A program made the translations under genes and the position numbers. A stretch of DNA of 7,189 nucleotides. Origin: Clostridia bacterium. Its GTDB lineage: Bacteria; Bacillota; Clostridia; Christensenellales; Borkfalkiaceae. Numbering within the stretch: the stretch's first letter is position 1; each line of letters begins with the position of its first letter. The notes under the pieces are model-generated. The model worked only from the letters and a program-made list of their open reading frames with translations, was not told the origin of the DNA and did no database searches. Shown piece after piece: positions 1 to 5,501 of this stretch. The stretch spans positions 1 through 7,189 of the forward strand of contig JAIDFD010000021.1 of assembly GCA_029054485.1 (NCBI GenBank), given 5' to 3'.

Positions 1-1
1 G

Positions 2-10
2 TGCTATAAT
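2..10 (+). promoter_or_regulatory. Extended -10 promoter element for the P-type ATPase gene
   Basis: The sequence TGCTATAAT is a perfect match to the extended -10 consensus (TGnTATAAT) of the housekeeping sigma factor. Transcription would be expected to start roughly seven bases downstream, near position 17, giving a leader of about 34 bases before the ATG at 51. Any -35 box would lie outside the window, so it cannot be judged; an extended -10 can work with a weak one. The element sits close upstream of the ATPase start and in the right orientation, which supports a private promoter for that gene. The call is by motif and position only. Confidence 0.6.
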
Positions 11-50
11 ATAAAGAGTAAAAATCAACAATTATTTATTTATAAAGACT

Positions 51-2747
51 ATGAGTAAAATTTATTATAAAGTAAACGACAAAAAGCAAGAAAAGCCGCA
101 AAAACCTGCGCCGGACGCAGAGAATAAGCAGCTTGACGCTCAACCCGCGCAGGAAACCGAAAAGCCTGCAAAAAACGGAGACGCTCAACAACAGGAATTT
201 GACAAGGAAAAGATTGTCAAATACTTTAAGCGGCACCCTAAAAAGCAAATCAACTACAAGGTTGACAGATTTTCACCCAACCTTAAAAAGGGTCTTTCAA
301 CCGCTCAGGTTCAGACGAGATTTAAGCAGTTTTTGTTCAACGATACCAACAAAAAATACTCCCGCTCTTACGCAAGTATTTTTATCGGCAACATCTGCAC
401 GTTCTTCAACCTCTTGTGTTTGCTTGCGGGTATAGCGCTCATTATCGCGCATACGCAGGGAATTACGAACTACCTCGTTTTGTTTATTACCACCGCGAAT
501 ATTGTTATTGGTATTATTCAGGAAATACGTTCTAAGCTTTCCATCGATAAGCTGTCAATTCTTGCAACGAATACGGTCAAGGCGATACGGGACGGCGAGG
601 TTACCGAAATTCCAACCAACGAAATCGTTATGGACGACGTGCTTATTTTAGAGCTTGGCAATCAGGTACCTGCCGACTGTATTTTGGCGGAAGGCTCGGT
701 TGAAGTAAACGAAAGTCTTTTAACGGGTGAGTCGATTGCAATTAAAAAGCAGGCGGGCGACCTTCTGTACGCGGGAAGTTTCATTTCAAGCGGCAGCGGA
801 AAATGCAGGGTTGAAAAGGTCGGCAAAGCGACATACCTTGAAAAACTGACTTCCAAAGCAAAAAAATACAAGCGCCCCAACTCCGAGCTTATGAACTCGA
901 CTAAGCTTATTATCAAGGTAATCGCGATAATTATTATTCCTATCGCAATAGGAATGTTCTTCATTTCGAGGGCGAACTTTATCGAAACCGAAAACGTAGT
1001 AAGCTGGATTTTCAATGAAAAGATTAACTTTGCAATCCAAAGAACTTGTTCGGTCGTAATAGGAATGATTCCCTCGGGTATGCTTCTTCTTACAAGTATC
1101 GCCCTTGCGGTCGGCATAGTCCGCCTTGCAAAAAACCATACGCTTGTACAGGATATGTATTCACTTGAAATGCTGGCGCGCGTAAACGTTCTATGCCTTG
1201 ACAAAACAGGAACGATTACAGACGGCAGAATGAAAGTAAACGACTGCGTAATTTTGAACACTGTAGGCGACTACTCTTTAAACGATATTATGGGCAGTAT
1301 GCTTGCCGCCCTTGACAGCAACAACCAGACTTCGATTGCACTTTTCAATCACTTCGGTTATAACGACGTTCTAACTCCGATTGCCACCGTTCCTTTTTCA
1401 TCGAAGATAAAGCTTTCGGCGGCAACGTTCGAGGACGTGGGAACATTCGTTATGGGCGCACCCGAGTTTGTACTTAAACCTTACCCCGCGAAAGTGGAAA
1501 AAATAGTCAAACAATACGCGCAAATGGGGCTTCGCGTAATAGTGCTTGCCCACTCGCCCTCCCCCATCGTCGGCGACAAATTGCCCGCAGTTTTGAAGCC
1601 GATAGCGGTAATTTCGATAGCCGACAATATCCGTGAGGACGCGATTGAAACCATTAAATGGTTCGGCGAAAACGACGTAAACGTAAAAGTAATTTCGGGT
1701 GACAACCCCATTACCGTATGCGAAGTAGCCAAGCGCGCGGGAATTAAAAACGCAGATAAATTTATTTCGCTTGAAGGTCTGAACGAAAAAGAAGTTTTGA
1801 ACGTGGCGAATAAATACACCGTTTTCGGAAGAGTTACGCCAGAGCAAAAGGCAATCCTCGTCCGAGCAATTAAGTCCGAGGGCAACACGGTTGCTATGAC
1901 GGGCGACGGCGTAAACGATATACTCGCCTTGAAGGAAGCCGACTGCGCAATTTCAGTTGCTTCGGGCAGTGAAGCGGCGAGAAACGTAAGCCATATCGTG
2001 TTGATGGACAACAACTTCAATTCGATGCCCAAGGTCGTTGCGGAAGGCAGACGCGTTATTAACAACATTAAAAACTCGTCCTCGCTGTATCTTATGAAAA
2101 CACTGTTCACGGCAATTCTTGCAACCCTTTGCATTGCTATGCAGGTGCCCTACCTGTTTATGCCGCAGAACGTTTTGCTTTTGGAAATTTGCGTAATTGC
2201 AATACCTTCCTTCTTCCTCTCGCTACAACCGAACAAAGAGCGTGTGCAAGGCAAGTTTATAACGCACGTCATGAGCGGAGCCGTATCGGGCGCACTACTG
2301 ATGATTATATGCGTAATGTCAATGTATTTAACCAATATAATAGACACAAACATAAATCACGGCACGGAGTTCAGAGAGCATTATCTGCCTATGTGTATGA
2401 TAGCTCTTACATTCTCGGGACTCGTTATGGTATACAGAATCTGCAAACCGTTGAACGCTTACCGTGCAATTCTTTGTCTTTGTATGTTGGGACTCTGCAT
2501 AGCGGCTTACGCGGTATCACCTATTACCGAGCTTCTGTATGCAGGCTGGTCAAAGCTTGAATGGACGTACTCTAAGATACTTATTATAGTTGTTGTAATA
2601 GAAGCGGCGTTCCCTGTTTCAAGCTGGCTGATAACTCTAATGCACGTTATTATGCCGTCTGCGGCGACAAGCAAGCCGAAACATAAACATATATCGCACC
2701 AGTCGCAACAGACTCCACCCACTCCTCCCCCTACTCAGCAGAACTGA
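51..2747 (+). CDS. CtpE-like cation-transporting P-type ATPase (HAD-IC family)
   Basis: This is a complete 898-residue membrane pump that uses ATP, through a phospho-aspartate intermediate, to move an ion across the cytoplasmic membrane. The actuator domain carries TGES at 225-228. The phosphorylation site is DKTGT with Asp384. The P-domain has SGDN (549-552) and TGDGVND (617-623), which binds Mg2+. About ten hydrophobic segments fit the P-type fold: roughly 108-133, 139-157, 285-306, 330-357, 679-698, 705-725, 738-763, 779-796, 804-824 and 841-867. The closest family I recognise is the group of mycobacterial CtpE, reported to import calcium. The shared signs are LVQ plus EMLARV before DKTGT, and IPSFFLSLQPN in membrane segment 6. 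Substrate is not assignable here: segment 4 reads IPSGM, without the Glu of PEGL pumps, and the N-domain has MGAPE where classical pumps have KGAPE. It is longer than CtpE (about 800 residues) because of a Lys/Gln/Pro/Glu-rich N-terminus (about residues 8-50) and a His/Pro/Gln-rich tail (874-898). ATG at 51 is chosen because the promoter ends at 10 and no other start lies between; the only Shine-Dalgarno-like bases are a weak AAAG at 44-47. It ends in tandem stops, TGA then TAA. P-type ATPase is near certain; the subgroup is likely. Confidence 0.93.
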   Translation: MSKIYYKVNDKKQEKPQKPAPDAENKQLDAQPAQETEKPAKNGDAQQQEFDKEKIVKYFKRHPKKQINYKVDRFSPNLKKGLSTAQVQTRFKQFLFNDTNKKYSRSYASIFIGNICTFFNLLCLLAGIALIIAHTQGITNYLVLFITTANIVIGIIQEIRSKLSIDKLSILATNTVKAIRDGEVTEIPTNEIVMDDVLILELGNQVPADCILAEGSVEVNESLLTGESIAIKKQAGDLLYAGSFISSGSGKCRVEKVGKATYLEKLTSKAKKYKRPNSELMNSTKLIIKVIAIIIIPIAIGMFFISRANFIETENVVSWIFNEKINFAIQRTCSVVIGMIPSGMLLLTSIALAVGIVRLAKNHTLVQDMYSLEMLARVNVLCLDKTGTITDGRMKVNDCVILNTVGDYSLNDIMGSMLAALDSNNQTSIALFNHFGYNDVLTPIATVPFSSKIKLSAATFEDVGTFVMGAPEFVLKPYPAKVEKIVKQYAQMGLRVIVLAHSPSPIVGDKLPAVLKPIAVISIADNIREDAIETIKWFGENDVNVKVISGDNPITVCEVAKRAGIKNADKFISLEGLNEKEVLNVANKYTVFGRVTPEQKAILVRAIKSEGNTVAMTGDGVNDILALKEADCAISVASGSEAARNVSHIVLMDNNFNSMPKVVAEGRRVINNIKNSSSLYLMKTLFTAILATLCIAMQVPYLFMPQNVLLLEICVIAIPSFFLSLQPNKERVQGKFITHVMSGAVSGALLMIICVMSMYLTNIIDTNINHGTEFREHYLPMCMIALTFSGLVMVYRICKPLNAYRAILCLCMLGLCIAAYAVSPITELLYAGWSKLEWTYSKILIIVVVIEAAFPVSSWLITLMHVIMPSAATSKPKHKHISHQSQQTPPTPPPTQQN

Positions 2748-2757
2748 TAAATGACAT

Positions 2758-2790
2758 AAAAAAAACGGAGCTTTTAAAGCTCCGTTTTAT
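2758..2790. terminator. Bidirectional intrinsic terminator between convergent ATPase and gyrA genes
   Basis: A near-perfect palindrome pairs 2762-2774 with 2776-2788. Its core is the six-pair CGGAGC/GCTCCG, flanked by AAAA on one side and TTTT on the other, around a small T/A loop. Read on the + strand, the stem is followed by TTTTATTTT and ends the ATPase transcript 11-14 bases after its stop codon. Read on the - strand, it is followed by eight uridines (complement of the A-run 2758-2765) and ends the gyrase transcript just after the gyrA stop at 2799-2801. The - strand terminator looks the stronger because its U-tract is uninterrupted. The rest of the 51-base gap shows nothing else. Confidence 0.9.
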
Positions 2791-2798
2791 TTTACCGT

Positions 2799-5492
2799 TT
2801 ATTCTTTTTTAGTAGTTTTCTTTTTAGCGGCAGGTTTTTCCTTTACCTCTTCGGCGGCGGGTTCTGCCGCTTTTTTCTTGGGTGCGGGTTTTTCCTTGAC
2901 TTCCTCCGCGGGTGCAGGGGTTTCAACCTCTGCTGCGGTTTCCGCGCCGCCTTCCTTCAAGGCTTGCGCCGCAGCCTCTTCGGGAGTTACCGACTCAACA
3001 GCTTCCTGTGCATCAGCTTCCTCATCGCGGTCGGTTATTGCAACGGTTGCAACCGAGCCGTTTTTCAATCTCATAAGTCTGACGCCCTTGGTGTTTCTGC
3101 CTATCTTAGAAATGCTTGTACAGTGCATTCTTATGATTATGCCCGAATCGGATATAACCATTACGTCGTTGTCATCGGTGACCTGTTTAAGACTTACAAG
3201 ATAACCTGTTACACTGTTGAACACGCCCGCTTTAAGACCCATACCGGCTCTTCCCTGCGTTCTGTATTCATCGATATCGGTACGCTTGCCGAAGCCCTTT
3301 GAAGTAACCGTCAATACGTCTTTGGTCTTGTCTACTATAAGCATATCGACAAGGCAATCCGCGCCCGAAAGCTTCATCGCCCTTACGCCCGCCGTACCAC
3401 GGCCGGTGCTGCGCACGTCTTTTTCGTGGAAACGTATACATTTACCGGTACGCGAAGCTATCATAATTTCGTTTTTACCGGTGGTAAATTCTACTGCAAT
3501 TAGTTTATCTTCATTAGTGAGTTTGATTGCGATCTTGCCGTTACGCTTGATGCTAGCAAACTCTCTCATTCTTGTCTTTTTAATCTGACCTTTCTTGGTG
3601 GCAAATACTACGAATCCGCTTGTCTTATGCTCAACGGGAATCATTGCGTTGATTTTTTCGTCCTGAGCTATCTGAACAATGTTTACGAACGCTCTGCCGC
3701 GCGCAAGACGGTTTGCTTCGGGGATTTCGTAAGCCTTTATGCTGTACACCTTACCCGTTGAAGAGAACAGCAGAATATCATCGTGCGATGAGCAGATAAA
3801 CATTCTTTCGACAAAGTCCTCGTCCTTGGGTCTGTGCGCCGTAATGCCAGTACCGCCGCGGTTCTGCGCGTGGTATTCGGCTACGGGAAGGCGTTTTACA
3901 TAACCCGAGTGCGTCATTGAAACGACAACCTGTTCTACGGGGATTAAGTCAGCGTCCTCTATTTCGCCGAAGTCTACAGCAAGCTCGGTCTTTCTTTCCG
4001 AGGGGTACTTCTTCTTGATTTCGAGAAGGTCGCTTCTGATAATTTCGTAAACCCTCTTTTCGTGTGCGAGTATGTCTTTGTAGTCGGCTATCTGCTTTTC
4101 AAGCATATCAAGCTCTTCTTTGAGCTTGTCGACTTCAAGGTGTGACAAGCGGTACAGTCTTAACTCAGCAACCGCCGTTGCCTGTCTTTCATCAAGCAGG
4201 AATTTTGAAGTAAGCTTTTTAACGCAGTCCGACTTATCAACCGCTTTACGGCAGACCTCTACAACTTCTTCTATGCTTGCCTGAGCGATTACGAGTCCGC
4301 GTAAAATATGTGCGCGCTCTTCGGTCTTGGCAAGGTCGTATTTGGTTCTGCGTGTGATAATTTCTTTCTGGTGTTCGAGGTAGTAATAGATACACTCGCG
4401 TAAGTTAAGTATCTTGGGCGTGCCGTCTACGAGGGCAAGCATTATAATACCGTCTGAAATCTGCAAGTTGGTGTGTTTGTAAAGGGTGTTCAAAACAACC
4501 TGCGCGTTTGCGTCCTTCTTGATTTCGATAACGATACGCATACCGTCTCTGTCGGATTCTTCGCGGATATCCGAAATTCCGTCGATCCTCTTATCCTTGA
4601 CAAGGTTTGCTATACTTTCGATTAATTTTGCTTTGTTGACCTGATAGGGAATTTCGGTTACGATAATTCTCGTTCTGGTCATATTGCCGCTTTGGTACTC
4701 TTCAATCTCACAGCGCGAACGGATAGTGATATTACCCTTACCCGTCTTATATGCTCTGCGGATACCGCTTCTGCCCATAATCAACGCGCCCGTAGGGAAG
4801 TCGGGGGCGGGGATATGCTCCATAAGTCCGTCCACGTCTATTTCGGGGTTGTCTATCATTGCGATAACGCCGTCTACACACTCGCCGAGGTTGTGGGGCG
4901 GAATATTGGTCGCCATACCGACCGCGATACCGTCCGAACCGTTGACAAGCATATTGGGGAAGCGCGAAGGCAAAACCGTGGGCTGCATACCCGTGTCATC
5001 GAACGTGGGGTAAAAGTCAACCGTTTCCTTATCCAAGTCGCGGAGCATTTCGGAAGAGAGTTTGGAAAGTCTTGCTTCCGTATATCTCATTGCCGCAGCG
5101 GGGTCGCCGTCGACCGAGCCGAAGTTTCCGTGTCCTTCTACAAGGGGGAAGTTAATCGAGAAATCCTGTGCAAGTCTGACGAGAGCATCGTAAACCGAGC
5201 TGTCGCCGTGGGGGTGATATTTACCGAGACAGTCACCGACTATACGGGCGCATTTTCTGAACGCCTTGTCGGAGTAAAGTCCTAACTCGTGCATAGAGTA
5301 GAGAATACGTCTGTGAACGGGTTTTAAACCGTCGCGTACATCGGGTATCGCACGCGATACGTTTACCGCCATTGCATAGGCGATGAACGATTTTTTAAGC
5401 TCTTCATCGACTTCAACGTCGAGCATTTTTGTCATTGCCAGAGTCTTTTTAAACTCTTCGGTAAGCTCGGGACTGGTAACTTTTTTTGCCAT
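2799..5492 (-). CDS. gyrA: DNA gyrase subunit A
   Basis: This 897-residue protein is the DNA breakage-reunion and wrapping subunit of gyrase, which with GyrB introduces negative supercoils using ATP. The N-terminal winged-helix region carries the quinolone-resistance stretch [10 protein letters not shown] at 93-102 and the catalytic tyrosine Tyr137 in [10 protein letters not shown], preceded by Arg136. Numbering is 15 above E. coli (Tyr122). Ser98 and Asp102 match E. coli Ser83 and Asp87, the quinolone-susceptible form. The coiled-coil and C-gate region lies at about 370-500. A C-terminal beta-pinwheel follows (about 515-818), with degenerate blade motifs near 597-603, 695-706, 744-755 and 797-807. 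The GyrA-box, normally QRRGG(R/K)G, is QNRGGTG at 543-549. Its presence argues for GyrA over ParC, but it is divergent. After the pinwheel comes a tail of about 77 residues (821-897): acidic and Ala-rich first, then Lys/Pro/Ala-rich with an 18-residue repeat. The start is well fixed: GGAGAGAG lies directly upstream, 9 bases after the gyrB stop, so translation is probably coupled. The N-terminus is about 15 residues longer than E. coli GyrA. The stop is TAA. Confidence 0.97.
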   Translation of the reverse strand: MAKKVTSPELTEEFKKTLAMTKMLDVEVDEELKKSFIAYAMAVNVSRAIPDVRDGLKPVHRRILYSMHELGLYSDKAFRKCARIVGDCLGKYHPHGDSSVYDALVRLAQDFSINFPLVEGHGNFGSVDGDPAAAMRYTEARLSKLSSEMLRDLDKETVDFYPTFDDTGMQPTVLPSRFPNMLVNGSDGIAVGMATNIPPHNLGECVDGVIAMIDNPEIDVDGLMEHIPAPDFPTGALIMGRSGIRRAYKTGKGNITIRSRCEIEEYQSGNMTRTRIIVTEIPYQVNKAKLIESIANLVKDKRIDGISDIREESDRDGMRIVIEIKKDANAQVVLNTLYKHTNLQISDGIIMLALVDGTPKILNLRECIYYYLEHQKEIITRRTKYDLAKTEERAHILRGLVIAQASIEEVVEVCRKAVDKSDCVKKLTSKFLLDERQATAVAELRLYRLSHLEVDKLKEELDMLEKQIADYKDILAHEKRVYEIIRSDLLEIKKKYPSERKTELAVDFGEIEDADLIPVEQVVVSMTHSGYVKRLPVAEYHAQNRGGTGITAHRPKDEDFVERMFICSSHDDILLFSSTGKVYSIKAYEIPEANRLARGRAFVNIVQIAQDEKINAMIPVEHKTSGFVVFATKKGQIKKTRMREFASIKRNGKIAIKLTNEDKLIAVEFTTGKNEIMIASRTGKCIRFHEKDVRSTGRGTAGVRAMKLSGADCLVDMLIVDKTKDVLTVTSKGFGKRTDIDEYRTQGRAGMGLKAGVFNSVTGYLVSLKQVTDDNDVMVISDSGIIIRMHCTSISKIGRNTKGVRLMRLKNGSVATVAITDRDEEADAQEAVESVTPEEAAAQALKEGGAETAAEVETPAPAEEVKEKPAPKKKAAEPAAEEVKEKPAAKKKTTKKE
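2802..2909 (-). repeat. 54-bp imperfect tandem duplication encoding the GyrA tail
   Basis: Two adjacent 54-base units (2856-2909 and 2802-2855 in reading order) encode residues 862-879 and 880-897, the very end of GyrA. Both begin AEEVKEKPA and continue with KKK; 12 of 18 residues are identical. Of those 12, eight use a different synonymous codon in the two units, for example GCG/GCC for the first Ala and GTC/GTA for Val. The protein is therefore more alike than the DNA, so this is not a recent slippage copy. Confidence 0.8.
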
Positions 5493-5493
5493 A

Positions 5494-5501
5494 CTCTCTC
5501 C
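5494..5501 (-). promoter_or_regulatory. Ribosome-binding site of gyrA in the gyrB-gyrA gap
   Basis: The gap reads, on the coding strand, TAA-GGAGAGAGT-ATG. GGAGAG begins immediately after the gyrB stop codon, and GGAG lies 5 bases from the gyrA ATG. It is a good match to the Bacillota anti-Shine-Dalgarno sequence and it decides the gyrA start. Because it touches the gyrB stop, ribosomes finishing gyrB could re-initiate on gyrA, which would keep the subunits near 1:1. There is no room for a separate promoter in this gap. Confidence 0.85.

Noticed and set aside
662..1261. A 199-codon open frame on the - strand opposite the ATPase.
   Set aside because: Its hydrophobic stretches are the complement of ATPase membrane codons; nothing independent supports it.
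1481..2134. A 217-codon open frame on the - strand opposite the ATPase P-domain.
   Set aside because: It is a shadow of the P-domain and membrane segment 5, rich in Ser, Thr and Ala as expected from the complement, with no family motif.
51..2747. The ATPase as a heavy-metal (copper, zinc or cadmium) P1B pump or as KdpB.
   Set aside because: There is no CPC-type motif in segment 4, no N-terminal CXXC domain, and no KdpB-type segment or kdp neighbour. The ten-segment layout with segments after the P-domain fits the P2/CtpE-like type.
4692..5285. A 197-codon open frame on the + strand, antisense to the gyrA active-site region.
   Set aside because: It mirrors conserved gyrA codons and has no domain signal or start context, so it is a shadow frame.
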